This document shows, one piece after another, positions 39,301 through 54,300 of a DNA stretch of 64,000 bases. Location of the stretch: NCBI RefSeq assembly GCF_040802235.1, contig NC_133163.1, positions 67,250,001-67,314,000 on the forward strand, given 5' to 3'. Both the position numbers and the translations under genes were made by a program. The stretch's first letter is position 1. The number at the start of each line of letters is the position of its first letter. Source of the DNA: Manis javanica. Lineage: Eukaryota; Chordata; Mammalia; Pholidota; Manidae. The notes beneath the pieces are model-generated. The model worked only from the letters and a program-made list of their open reading frames with translations, was not told the DNA's origin and searched no databases.

Positions 39301-42300
39301 AACTAAGTAGAAGTGACCTGAGAATTTCTGCTTCCAGGTATCACTGATGCAACTTTATTTAACAGTAAAATAGTAATAAAACACTCTGCCTAGGCAATAG
39401 TTATTAATAAAATACGAAATAAAGGCTGCCCTCAAAATAAACATTTCAATTGCTTACCTTCAACTATTCAGGCATACCTCATTTTATTATGCTTTGTTTA
39501 TTTATACCTCATTTTATTTACTTGCTTTATTTAAAAATAAATGGAAACCCTGTCAAGCAAGTATATTAGTGATATTTTTTTCCAACAGCATTTTCTCACT
39601 TAATGTATCACACTTCAGTAATTCTCACAATATTTTAACCCTTTTCATCACTATTATATTTGTTATAAACACCTGAAATCAGTAATCTTTGGTGTTACTA
39701 TTGTAATTGTATTGGAATGCCAGGAACTGCGACCAGAGAAGATGGCAAACTCCATCAATAAATATTGCATGTGTTCTGACTCCACTGACCGGTATGCTCT
39801 ACCTTCCAGCTGATGCCCTGCTTGCCTCCTCACTCCCTGAGACACACACTATTGAAATTAAGGAGGCAGATCCAAGACAGCAGCCTGAGCCCATCTTCTC
39901 CACCTACAGTTCAAGCAAGAACAGGCCTGAGTGAACACCTGCACAACAAGGGATGAAGAAGACCACACAAGGAACAGCAGGAGAGCCAGACATGGCCACA
40001 CAGGGAACCCCACTCCCAGCACGGCCCTGTAGTAGGAAGGATATCACCAAGCTACCTCAACAAAACTTGCCTGCCCTGAGGGACAGAAAAAACCCCCACA
40101 AAAGTTGTGGAGGGTTTAAACTCAATTTCCAAAAAGCAGGGGAACTTCTGGAACTCTTTTTGGACAAGAAGAGCTAGTCTGTGCCAGTGTAAGTGTCCTC
40201 CCCTTGCCCCCGCCACACACACTGTTAATACAGATGGGGACAGGGAGAGCTACATCATTTACGTTACCCCTGCATGTTTCTAGTGGGGACTGGAACAGGG
40301 TAAGCACCAGCTTACATTCCACACGCAAAATGACAGTGTGGACAAGAGCAGGGTCAGAGTGAACACACCAGCTCCAAACACAAGAGACATGGCTTTCTAG
40401 GCCCTGCCCACATCCAGACAAGCCAGTCAGGGACCTAGCTGTCCCACCAAGGTGGCACCAGTACAATGCTCACGTGGATTCACCCTGGCCATGCCCCTTC
40501 CATCCCAGGCTGTCCAGTCTGCATGACCCCAGCCAGGTGCCAACCTGGAAGACTCCTAGCCTGCATCCATCCACCTCAGCAGGCCCATCAGCATGGCCCT
40601 GACTGGTACCTGCCCAGGAGACCCCCAGACAGTTCCCTCTAGTCCCAGTGGCTCCAGTAGAGAGGGCCCAGCCCATTGTCCCCCTGGGAGCTCCCTGGAC
40701 TGCACCCTTTTGACACAGATCACCCAGCCAGCATGGCCCCAGCTGGCAAACACATAAGAGACCCACAGCCGAAGCCCTGGGAGTCCTGGACCCAGAAAAC
40801 ACCCCTCTTATGCTCACTTGGCCTTCATCTAGCCAAAACCACCAGGCACTTACAGTTTACCCAGGGGATCTTCCACATTAGGCCAATCCTTCAAGACCGG
40901 AGAAGCAGGCCTTTCAACTAATTTGTATAATCAAGCACAGAAAGTCAAACAAAATGAGAAGACAGAGAGATATGCTCCAAACAACAGAACAAGACAAAAC
41001 TTCAGGGAACAAAACAAAACAAAAATTCCACAAAATGGAGTTAACTGATCTACCTGATAAAGAGTTCAAAGTGATGGTTATACAGATGCTCACTAGATGA
41101 GAGGAGAACGGATAAGCTCAGAGAGGACTTAAAACAGAAAAATAGAGTATCTAAAAAGAACCAGTCAGAGATGAAGAATAGCATAAATGAAATAAAAAAT
41201 ACACTAGAGAGTATCAACAGCAGACTGGAGGACTCAGAAGAATCAATCAGTGACATCGAAGAGAGTAATGGAAAGCACTCAAGCTGAACAGCAGAAGAAA
41301 AAAAATCCTCCATCTCTCCCCGCTCAGGGCTCCCGACTCCCTGAGACACAATAATACTGAAATTAGGCCGATAAATACCGCTACAGTGGCCTCTAAGTGT
41401 CCAAATTCAAGTGAAAGGAAGAGTTGCAAGCATCTCACTTTAAATTAAAGCGAGAAATGATCAAAGTGTAGTGAGGAAGGCATGTTGAAAGCTGAGACAG
41501 GCCCCAAACTAGGCCCCTTGTGACAGTGAGCCAAGTTGTGAAAGCAAAGGAAAAGCTCTTGAAGGAAATTAGAAGTGCAACTCCAGTAACACATGAATAA
41601 TAAGTAAGCAAAACAGCCTTATTGTTGATATGGAGAAAGTTTTAATGGTTTGGATAAAAGAACAAAACAGCTACAACATTCCCTAAACCAAAGCCTAATC
41701 TGAACAAGGTCTTAACTCTCTTTAATTCTATGAAGGCTGAGAGAGGTGAGGAAGCTGCTGGAGAAACTTGAAGCTAGCAGAGGTTGGTTCATCAGGTTTA
41801 AGGAAGAAGCTGTCTCCCTAACATAAAAGTTCAAGGTGAAGTAGCAATGCTGATACAGAAGCCACACCTAGTATTCCGGAAGATCTAGCTAAGATGATTA
41901 ATGAAGATGGCTATATTAAACAACAAATTTTCAATGTAGACAAAACACTCTTTTATTGGAAGAAGATGCCATCTAGGACTCTCATAGCTAGAGAGCAGAA
42001 GAGCCTGGCTTCAAAGCTTCAAAGTACAGACTAACTATCTTGTTAGGGGCTAATGCAAGCTGATGACTTTAAGTTGAAGCCAATGTTTCGTTTACTATTC
42101 TGAAAATTCTTGGGCCCTTAGGAATTATGTTTGGTTTACTCTGTGTGTGCTCTATAAATGGAACAACAAAGCCTGGATGGTAGCACATCTGTTTACAACA
42201 TAGTTTACAAATACTTTAATACCACTGTTGAGAGCTACTGCTCAGAAAACAAGATTCCTTTCAAAATAGGACTGCTCATTGAAAATGCACCTGCTACCCA

Positions 42301-45300
42301 AGAGCTCTGATGCAGATGGACAGTGAGATGACTGTTGTTTTCATGCCTGCTAACATAATATCCATTCTGCAACCCATGGATCAAGAAGTCATTCTGACTC
42401 GCAAGTCTTTTTATTTTAAGAAATACATTTTGTAAGGCTCTAGCTGCTACAGATAGTGATTCCTTTGATGGATATGGGCAAAATAAACAGAAAACCTTCT
42501 GGAAAGGATTCATCATTTTAGATGCCATTAAGAACATTTGTGATTTATGGAAAGAGGTCCAAATATCAACAAGAATGGGAGTTTGGAAGAAGTTGATTCC
42601 AACCCTCATGGATGACTGAGGATTTCAAGACTTTAGTGGAGGAAGTTACTGCATATTTGGTATTAACAGCATGAGAACAAGAATCAGAAGTAGAGCCTGA
42701 AGATGTGATTGAATGGCTGCAACCTCACGATAAAACTTGAGAGAATGAGGAATTGCTTTGTACCTCATGAGCAAGGAAAGTGGTTTCTTGAGATGGAATC
42801 TACTTCTGGTGAAGATGCTGTGAAGATTGTTGAAATGATAACAAAGGATTGAGAACAGTACCCGTAGTTGATAAAGCAGCAGCAGGGTTTGAGGGGACTG
42901 ACTAATTTTTGAAAGTTGTTCTACTACAAAATGCTGTTTAATAGCATCACATGCTACGGAGAAATCATTTGTGAAAGGAAGAGTCAGTCATGTGGCCAGC
43001 TTCACTGTTGTCTTATTTCAAGAAATTTCCACAGCCACCCCAGCCTTCAGCACATATGACCCTGATCAGTCAACAGCCATCAACATGGAGATAAGACCCT
43101 TCACCAGCAAAACTGCTGAAACCTCAGCTGATGGTTAGCATTTTTAAGGAATAAAATATTTTTAATTGAGATGTATTTTTTTTTTTGACAATGCTATTGC
43201 ACACTTAATAGACGATAGAATTTTAACTTTTATATGCACTGGGAAACAAAAATTTATTTGACTGGCTTTATTGTGATATAAGCTTTATTGTGGTGGTCTG
43301 GAACCACACCTGTAGTATCTCCCAAGTATGTCTGTTAATTTTTTGGCAAATTATAATTTGAAGAGAATTCCTTGCTCTCCTGATTGTCCTAACACTAAAA
43401 CGATAAAGATAGTAAATTTAGAATTTGCTTTAGGAATTAAAAACACACTAGTTATTGAAAATATATATGCTATAAGGATTCTGAGTAGGTCAAAACTTAC
43501 TATGTTCTCTGTATCACAGCAGCTAGATCCAATCCTGCATTGTATACTATCTCCCCACTATATATAACACCTGTCATATAAAAATATGATGCAACAATGT
43601 ACCTGGTGAGTTTTACTTCAATTCTGAATAATGTTCATTATCTGAACTACAAAAATACTATCAAGAAATGACTTGCCATACTGGGTTTACCTTGTGGTTC
43701 AGTCTCTCTTGGGATCAAAGGATGCTTTGTGGACAGAATGGTGCCCTCTATTATGGCATCATAAGGCTAGTGACATCCTTCAAATCATCCAAGATTTTCT
43801 TATAACACAGTCTATTAAAATCCTCAAGTACAAAATTCATACCAAATCTTTTAATATTCAACAAGATTTAAGATATGAAACTGAAAAGTCTATCTAATAC
43901 ATGAGAGTAGTTTCCCAAATATAGTTTCCTTTTCTCTCTCTTGAGATGAACAGATAGAAATCATTTCTTTAACAGGAACAAGAGAAAAATAATCTTTGTT
44001 GGAATGAATGGTTCTGAGGCAATCCCCTGGCATCAGGCAACTCTGCATAGCCTATCTGAAGGTGAGGCCACCTGGATTCATCTTGCCAGGTACAGGGTCC
44101 TACATGCCTTAGGCTGAGTGCTTTTTTTTTGGAAATTGTTTCATTAAATCTGGACGCTCAGGGTGAGGCTAGGATAATTGTTTTTCCTCTGGGCTTCATG
44201 CTTTTGCTCTAAACTATAAAACATAAGCTAGGAAATTGAAACTAATATGGTATGGAAAAGAGTAGTTAGAATTACCTTGGTCACTTTCTTAGAAAATTAT
44301 GCATACTCTATAGGATTCTCTGGAGTCAGAAGTCACACCCAGCCCTGGGGACTTCCTCCCTGTCACTCAGCAGGATGCCTGGGTCTATCTTGAAGCTGGG
44401 TCTTCAGTACTTACCTTCGAGCCTGTATTAGTAATCAACATCGATATAAAAATAGATTTAACCACATATCTTATGAAATGAAAAGTGTAATGTTTTAAGA
44501 ACAAGGAAGCAAAAGAATCCAATAGCTCATACCATGTAAAATATACTAACTTACATTTTAAAATGAGAAGTTAAACTATCTAAAGAAGCCAAAGGCATGC
44601 TGACATTCATTCTGTACTGGAAACATTCTGCATTTCAAGTGTCAGTGTGTTTTGAAGTCATGAATGATTAATTATGGTCTGGAGTATCAGACTTTACTCA
44701 GTCAGAATTATTAAAAATATTTACCCCATTGGTTTGGCGGTAGTGTTGCCATAACTGGCAGGAGCTGAGGCCATCTTGGCAAAAGCCCTATGAAATAAAA
44801 AAGTTATATTTAAAAGCTGATTTTTAGAGCTAACATTCATTATCATGGAATTAAAATATTTATTGACTAAATGTAACTTTTACTATGCAGAATTTTCTGA
44901 GAAATTTTCAATTAATATATTTTAGTACAATTAGCACTGAAATAATTGAGCACTGATTATATAACTTGGAACCATGTAAAATAATACTCAAGTACAGTAC
45001 AATTAGTACTGAAACACTGAGATTAAAAAAAAATGCATTAATTTCTCAAACTTTACCATTTTTCTTCTTCCCTTTTTTAAAAAGTATCTTACTTGCTGCC
45101 AAGAAGAATAATCATGCATGCACTGGTTAAGTGTGGTCTCTGTTGTCCCCCATGTTCCACACCCACTCATTCCAAGACACAGGCCTCAGCTCGCGTCGCC
45201 CTTTCACAGAGGGTGGAGAGGGAATAAACTCACTGCCTTCTTCTGCAACACATTGTACTTTTCCTCTTCAGACTCAGCTCAAAACCATTTTTTCATTAAC

Positions 45301-48300
45301 ACTAATTCTACCACCCAATGGTTTTTCTTTTTAGTAATATTCTATACCATACACTTTTATACTTAATTGCATATGGTCATTTACTTTCAAGTCTTTCTAA
45401 TGTCCAGAACCTCTTTGACTAAACTAGAGCATTCCTGAAGGCTAGGCAAAAAAGATGGTGCTTAGATGTGCTTTAACAAATATTTTCCTTCTGTGAATAT
45501 TATCCATGTAGAGAATCCAGAAAACAGAATACTCCCAGAAGAACCCTACCCCTTTGAGGTAACCACTGTTAGTATTTTGATGTATATTTTTCTAATTTTT
45601 GGACATACGCATACATAAAATATTAAAAAATAAACTATCACATTGTACATACTATTCTATATTTTAATAGCATACCATAAATAATCAATCAATATTCTTT
45701 TATAATGATTCTTAATTATTCAAATGCTTTTGTAAAAGGGAAAAAATTCTACTTAAATGCAAGAAAATCTTATGAGAGTAAAAAAAGAAAGCAAATCACA
45801 AGGATGTGATAGTTAAAATGCTAAAAATACTCTATTTCAATCTGGTCAAAATCCACTGATAATACCATCAAAGAAAATCCAAACACAGAGATCACAATCT
45901 TGTTCAGAAAGGAGCATGTGAATCAACTGTTGTCAGCAAGAGACTGTAATTCCTGCCTTTAACAAAACTTATTTTTCACTAGAAACAACTGTATCTAAAC
46001 AATAAAGAGGACTTAAATAAATAATAGTACATTTATATGGCTGAATATTACATAATATTGGAGATTATTTGAAACAAAAACTGGAATGATGAATGCTATC
46101 AGAAAACTGGAATATAAACTGTATCTATAATAAGGGCTTCCCAGCTAAAAAATATATATATATATATATATAATATGCAAATAAAAGGATACACACTACT
46201 GTTTACTTATTGACTCTGGATGACGGGATTACAGGTTTCTACTTTCTTTATACCTTTCTGAGTTTTCTATAATTTTTGTCAGTATACTGGTATAACACTT
46301 ATAATTGGAAATAAAAAGTATATATTTGTAACTGTATGAAAGGATGTCTGTAAAACACATGAAAAATGCCACACATCCAAATGTGTAAGTGTACATATAT
46401 ATAAAGATTGGAAAAGAGCGTTTTCAGTTTCTCTTTTTTAAACAAAGGTTCTCTACTTTTTTCTTATTACAAGAACAGTCAAATAGAAGGACATTTGGAA
46501 AAAACAATCAAAAGTACAGATAATAAGCTCTCATGAACTCAAAGCTAATAGCATATTTCTTTTGCTATACATATTTTTTAATACAGTTGAGCTCAGAAAG
46601 CATATTCAATCTTATCGTCTTAAAATAATTACTTATTATAAGAAACATTTTGAGGGTAATGTAAAAAATTTGGAAAATAAGATAAGCACTCGAAAAGAAA
46701 AAAATTCTACCAGAGTTATCTACTATTAACATTTAGGTGTGTGTCATTTCTGCTATGCAATTATATATAAATGTATATGTATGTGTACCTTCATACACAT
46801 ACACATACACAGATAGATGGATAAATGGAGAGACGGTAAGGATCATACTGCCAAAAAATGTCATTTAAGCTTTGATACAACTATCATTTATCCAGAGGCT
46901 CTCCCTGATCTCCTAAAAAATTTAGCTATCACCGTCCAGTAAGTTAAGATCTTATCACTGTTCTGTTTTGTTACTCGACATATTTTTAAAGTGTTCTGTT
47001 CATTTGTTTGCTTATTTGTTGATTTATTGTTCTCTTAACAAAAATGTAAATTCCATGAGAGTAGGGGCCTTCCATAGCATGTTCACTGTTGTATTTCCAA
47101 TGTCTAGAAGTATTTCCAATGTCCCTAGGCACAGAGACAAAGGAAATATTTATTGAACCAATCTAGAATAGTATTGTACATTATTTTTTCATAATAAAAT
47201 GATGTTGTACATTATTTATTCATCAGTTAAAAGCTTTTTTGTATTGCTCCAAATCAGCCTGAAATAAGTGAAGAACGATATAATAAAAAATTTTACTTTT
47301 ATGAAAGAGAAGACCTTCTGTTGTCATTTGATTAATCAGAAAGTTAGACCAAAGGCATGAGTTTAAATTCTAGACACCTAATTAGAATGGACTCATATCT
47401 TGAGTAAATATCCAAGTGAGCACCTGAGAAACTAAATCACATGTAGTAACAATTACCTTGACAGGCTCCCAAACACCTATGAAGGACAGTATTTTGTCAT
47501 CCCTCAGTAAATTGTCATTAAACAGGTAGGTCTTCCACAACATAATTTTTAAAGACTGAAGTATAGTCCAGCTTATGGAAATGCCATAATTTATCTACAG
47601 ATCCTACTGTTGGACATTTAGGTTGGTTTTCAAACTTTCATTATTACAATTGTTTCCAATATTTTAAACTCCAGGTACTCTCTGGGATAAATCCTTAAAG
47701 AGTAGAAGTGCTAAGTCAAAGTTTTTCTTCAAAAGAACTTTTTATATCATCCAGCAAAACTGTGACAATTTGTTTCTAATAGCAGAGTATAAATGCACGA
47801 ATTAATCTGCCGAAATCATCTTGGCACAATACTTTCTAAATCTTTGCATTTATATTACAAATATTTATGCTACTGAACTAAAAACACTTAGGCATCATTC
47901 AGTTTTCTTAGCTAACATTTCCCATTTTCTTGGGTACTCAACTTCCATTGTACTCTCTTAGATGATAAAAATGAAAGAAAATCAAACTTACTTCCATTGT
48001 TTGATATATTGTAAGGGATTAAGATTGCATCCTGCATCAGTTAAAGCTTTTTTGTATTGCTCCAAATCAGCCTGAAATAAGTGAAGAACGATATAATAAA
48101 AAATTTTACTTTCATGAAAGAGAAGCCCTTCTGTTGTCATTTGATTAATCAGAAAGTTAGACCAAAGGCATGAGTTTAAATTCTAGACACCTAATTAGAA
48201 TGGACTCATATCTTGAGTAAATATCCAAGTGAGCACCTGAGAAACTAAATCACATGTAGTAACAATTACCTTGACAGGCTCCCAAACACCTATGAAGGAC

Positions 48301-51300
48301 AGTATTTTGTCATCCCTCAGTAAGTCTAAAAGAGTGTTTTTTTCTCCACTATTGAACTAGATTACCTTTCCTTGGGACAAGCATTAACTGAAAGATTTGG
48401 CTTGACCAAGGATATTTCAAAGCCAGAAACACAAGGGGAACGGCGCAGACTGAGGGGAAATGCAGATTCAGGTTTTCCTATTAAACATTCACACCAGAGG
48501 TCCAAATTCTTTAATTGAACAGCAGGTATCTTACATGTTTTAAACTGCTGTCTTCTCTTTCTTGTTCATTTTCTGATCAGTCTAGCTGAATTTGTGTAAT
48601 TTGCAGGGGCCTATCATTAAAGTGACTCCATTACAAAAACTTTACAAGAGAGAAACCTTTAAGCTCACCTTCAACTAGAGATGTTTACTAAACTGCATTT
48701 TGGGGTTGTTAATCTGACATCAGTAGCCTAATTTGCTTCAAGCTTCTTAATGATCACTTAAACTTAAGAAAACACATAGTCCTTACCAAAAATAAATGAA
48801 AACAGAATAATGTGACCAAATTAAGGGAATACTGAATTAAATTTTAAAATCACATATTATAAAAATAATCATAAGTAGGCTATTAGAATCCCCTAATGAC
48901 ACAACCCCATTAATAAGAGAGATATTTCTATAAAGAAAATCACACTTTCTTACTGAGATAAAATAAAAGTCAAGAATGTATTCCTAAGACAAAGCAGATT
49001 CGGCCTAAAGCAAATATCAGGGTTAGTTCTTTTAACATGCCAAAGATTTTTGACGAAAAAAGCCTTACACTCCACCAGACATTAAAAAATAAATGATACC
49101 ATCAAAAGAAAGGAGTTGAGAACACAGGACGGCCTTATCATTCTAGATGTCATCTCCGAGGTTCTTATGCTTATTGCTCATCCAGTGAAATTAAACTGGG
49201 TTAACATCAGAAAGACTTAACAGATTCTTAAGTCATCAATACATAACAACATCATCGCTTTCCTTCACCGTACTTCGATACCTATAAATACTCAAACATC
49301 TTTTTCCTCATCAGTAATTGATAGCTCATTAAAGAAAAAGAAAACAAAATTAACCACAATTTCCTCTCCCAGTGAGAAAAAAAAATTTTGTAGAAAGGAA
49401 AATTTATCATTTTCTAATCATTCTTAGAAATTTATTGATATAAAAGCAGTTATTTTATTGCAATACAGTTTCTGAACTTTATTTCTATATGAATCATAGC
49501 ACAGATATGAATTTGAAGTTTAATCTTATTAAATTAAATTACAATATTTACATAGTTTTTGGAATAGTTTTTGGGTATTTTTCCTCCAAGTGACTTCTTT
49601 ATTTCTATAATGGGCAGTTTAAAAGTAATCTTAAAATATTACCAAATTTTTACTTTAGGTTAAAGATAAATTCCTTGGAAGGCAAGTATTAATGGCTTTT
49701 GCTTAAAGAAATGTAACTTTTAAGATCATAACATCTCCAGAAATAAGAACAACCTCTCAAAAAAGATAGCAAATTTGGTTAACTTGAAATTAAGTTTTCC
49801 AGAAATAAGAATTTTGACCTCTTGAATTCAGTTCATATTCCAATAACTTAAAATTGGTCAGACATTTCATGAGTGGAGAGCTCTTGGTGACAATACTGCT
49901 CTAAAACTCAGCAGTAAATAGAATCAGCCTTAACAACTTGTTTTTCTTTTAAAGAAAGGAATGAAGTACTTATCTAGCCACACTTGATTTTTACTTTTAT
50001 TTTTAAAACAAACAAGTATTCCCCCTTTCTCCAATAATGGAATACAGAGGACATACCTCAGAAGGTGCTTGCTGTGTGCTTATATAATAGATAAGAAACA
50101 GCCTCATTTTATCTTCTGGAGTTCCTGCTACATAGGGAAAATAGATAAAAGAAACAACAACAACAACTCATAATTCTGAGGTTAAATATTATAGTTGGCA
50201 CTTAAGAAGTATATATAAATATGACAAGACAAAATATGGCTCTTGATTGAATCAGTTTAAAGTTTTAGGTACTATAATTACAACCATGTAAAATACAGAT
50301 ATGGAAAAAGATTAAATGCTGTGGGATTAAAGGGATGGGCCATGGAAGTTATCCCCATCTCTTGAACTGTCCATAATGTTGAGGTTTACCTTTTAGATAT
50401 AAATTCAAAAAGGAAGAAAGGTTTAAGTAGGGTAATCATACAATTCTGAAACACAACACTTTTGAGATGAAAAGGGGATGCTAGTAATAATTATATAAGA
50501 ACAACTGGTATAAAAATAGGATTGTCCTGGAAAACCAGTTGGATTTCCCAATACCTGGAAAATCCTAGGTATTGGGTTATGAAACCTTGTTGGCTAAAAT
50601 CAGCTAGCTGAGCCTAAGGTCATACTTCTTAAAACTGGGGTCAATGAATATATATATATCTCCTTTTTCTGAAGGGTATTTATTATATTACTTACAAGAC
50701 TTGGGAAAATAATAAATTTATATTAAAATAAACATGGCTGAATTATGCAGAACATATACACCTGAAATTTAAAGACAAAACATAAGATTTCAAAGAAATT
50801 TCTTGCTTGCATGGATGCTCTGAGGTACTAGTCCTATTATCCAAAGCCTAAAACTGTCCAGAGAAACTCACTAATTCTCTTTTCTGCTACTGGGTATATT
50901 TTAGAGCAAAATGATAAAGCACTGGTCAGGATAATTCAGTTTCACTATGCAAAAATAACAACATGCATTCTCACTTCAAAGTGCATCCTAATACTCAAGA
51001 ACTCAGAATTGTTATACTTTATTATGGAATAAGAACTAGGAGGAATTTTTCAAAACATGACTGATGAACCGTTGATTTTTTCAAATATGGTTTAGAATCC
51101 AGATACCCATTCTCAAATTATCCTAACTCCTGCATTATGACAAAAAATGGTAATAAAGACCAGTGATAGGTTCTCCAAAGTTCTCAAGTATACAAATAAA
51201 TTTTGTATCTTGGAAGTTTTGAATACTAGATTATGAGATTCAGGGTCTTGTTTAGATTCTAGGAGAAACATGATAGTTTTGTTTTAGCAAGGAATTAGCC

Positions 51301-54300
51301 TGGTTTGGTTCAGGCCAGAGTTCCTACCAGAGTTGTCAGTTTCTGTGGGTGGTGGTTCCATTATAAATTCTATTTTCAAAACCTTTTGCAGGGCTACTGG
51401 GCTTTGTCCCACTGCCCACAGCCAACATGGGAACTGGGAGGTTGTCTGGCTTTTCACCTCCCAGCCTTTGTAATGCTGTCTTAGATTGGATTCATGTATG
51501 AGCAGTTCAGGGGTCAACCCAGGCATTCGTAACAACTTCACGGAGTTGCTTTCCTGAGCCCCTTCCTCTCTTTAGTCTCCTTACTTTCCAGTTCCCTTAG
51601 CTCTCCCTTACTGGTGCTTCAGCCAGAAAGCTTTGGCTAAGTTACCTTTTCCATTGTGCATTTCCTGCACCTACGGCTTAGCAGCTGGAGAACAAAGAGA
51701 GGAAAAGAGCAATGGGGCTTGCTGTAGGCTCTTGGGACCATGAGCCTCTTCCCTCCCTCAGTTTTAGGGGCACATGGATCCCTGCTTTTACTTTTAGTAT
51801 CTCAGCAACTAACACAGCCTTTTCTAATAGTAGGCACTTATTCTGCTTAAAGAATAGTTCTCACTCTTCTTCAAGGAGGAACACATTTTATAGTTGCTAC
51901 CATGTTAATAAATGCTCCCCAAAACTTCTGCTAAGGTTTTTAAGAGGCATGTGATGGTAGGGGCTGGACAGCATCCTTATACATATGACTAATCACAGGG
52001 GAATCTAACAAATTGTAAAAGTGAATCCATTAAAACTTCTGGTACTCTAGAGCCTGTGGCTACAGTCTGGATCCGCTTGTCACACGTAAGTGTTTACTGT
52101 AACTGCTCTCTATTTTAAAGTCAGAGTTTCCTTACTGAATAATGAGATATACCTTAGAGAAGAGTTTTGGGTATAATTCAGGGAGATTTTTTCCTCCTGA
52201 ATAATTCGAGAGTAAGCTGCTGACCTGCTGTCCTATCACTCTCAAATGTCAAAGATGTTCTCCAATATAAACTCAATATAACAAATAAAGTAAGTCAGGA
52301 AATTAGCCCTGATAACATTACTATTATCTAATCCTCAGGTGCCATTTCAAGTTTCACCAGTTGTCTCTATAACATCCTTCATGGCAAAAGGACCAATTTC
52401 AGAATCATGAGGAGCAGAGTTATCAGACCTTACATCTGTAGTTGTCTTCTGTATGAAACAGTTCCTCAGTCTTGATGTTTTTGAAGATTATAGGCTAACA
52501 TTTTTTTTTGGTAGAACATCCTAAAATTAATTCTTTTCTGATATTTCCTCATGATTAGATTCAAATTGTACATTTTTGCAGGAATATTATAAAGAAGATA
52601 CTGTATTCTTTGTATAGCAGCCTACTAGGTGGGGTACCATTTCAGTATGTCTCATCACCGATAATGCTCACTGTTATTACCTAGTAAGAGATCTACCAGG
52701 CTTCTCCATTGTAAAGTTGATTGTTCTCCCTTTGTAATTAGTAAGTATTTTATAGGGAGGTACTTTGAACTTGTGTAACTATCCTATAAAATTTCAATTT
52801 ATTCATTTACTGTATCTGCACGGACTCATGGCATCCTTCTTTCATTCAGTGTGTTTTAATCTGTTATTATTATTTATTCTGATGTTCATATTATCATAAA
52901 TTGGCTGTGGGGGCTTCTTCAAACTGACTTTGGGTCCTTTTGACATGGCCCATCACATTTTGACTACTTTCCTTGCTTTCTGACACAACAAAATGTTTCA
53001 GGCTCATTCTCTACTTTCTCTTCCTACCTCAGTCCTGGAATCAACCAATTCTCCAGTGAGTCCTACTGGTAAATGGTATTTATAGGTTAAAATCTTTACT
53101 ATTAAGGTATTGTTACTCCCAGCCCTACTCAGCAGAGCTTGGGAATACATATATATATATGTATATACACAAATATCTATATTTACTTCTCTGACAAAGA
53201 CATTGTGAAAACATAAAGTCCATACCAGTATCTCCAATCCCAATCCAACATTAGTTTTCTTTATAGTTTTCTCCCTTCCCATATTTATAATGTCCTTCTC
53301 TGACAACAGGAAACCTGGCTCCCCTTATATTATCTGATGTATTTACTTATATTACCAGTATGCTGTGTGTAACAAATATCACATCTCTGCCCCTATTCCC
53401 TCGCCTGCATGGATGCCTTTCCCCATGCTGGACTACTCCCAGATGTGGATACTGCGCTCCCTTCACTTGGACTTTCACACCTCAAGTTAGACTACCAACC
53501 CTCCATCTACCCCATGCAATAGATGCCCTTCTCATCTACCTCAGGTTCCAACATACTGTTCTTGTTTGAAGTGGCACCAAACTTCTACTTTGCATGAATA
53601 CCTATCTTGCTCTGCCCTACTTAATGTCTTTAAAAATAAACTGAGAAAATAAGGGGAAAGGAAAAAGAAAGGTTCTGATTACAATTTTATCAACACACTT
53701 ATTTGCGTCTACTTTATTCAAAACTTACTGTAAATAACAAGGAACAGCTCTAAAGTGATGGACATATATTTTACATTTTTTCCATTGTCAAGTGCAAATA
53801 CCTTCAAAATGCAGTGCTCTCACTACAAATCTAGCTTTTAAAATGTGTGAGCAATACTTATCGTTTCTCAGAAGTTTTTATAAATAGAATATTTAATTAC
53901 AGTTTGGACTTTTAAAATTACTTTTCAACTTGGAATAAAGTCTGAAAGTCATACACAAACTTTAAAAAAACCATCACCATTCAGCTGAATAGTTTGTATG
54001 CAAAATATAAGCTGAACAGTATGCTTTTTATTCACTTTGGAAAAGAGCTGAGATTTGAACTGAAAACTATTCTGAAAAGATCAACAAGTCTCTAAAGTTT
54101 AAAGGATTTTAGAGGCTAGAACCCTATGTAGGTCTCATTATTGTAATTGAAAGCAACAATTAGAATACATTTTCTAAGTACAAAGAGTTATGCCTTGTTC
54201 TAAGAAAATATAATATATAAATAGTCAGATAAATATAAAGGGATTGATTAGAGTTTCTTTAAAGTGAATTTCTTAAATATTTAAAATAGGTTTCAGTTTT

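Noticed and set aside
42235-42609. 124-codon minus-strand frame
   Set aside because: It is the antisense of the decayed Tigger1 transposase region.
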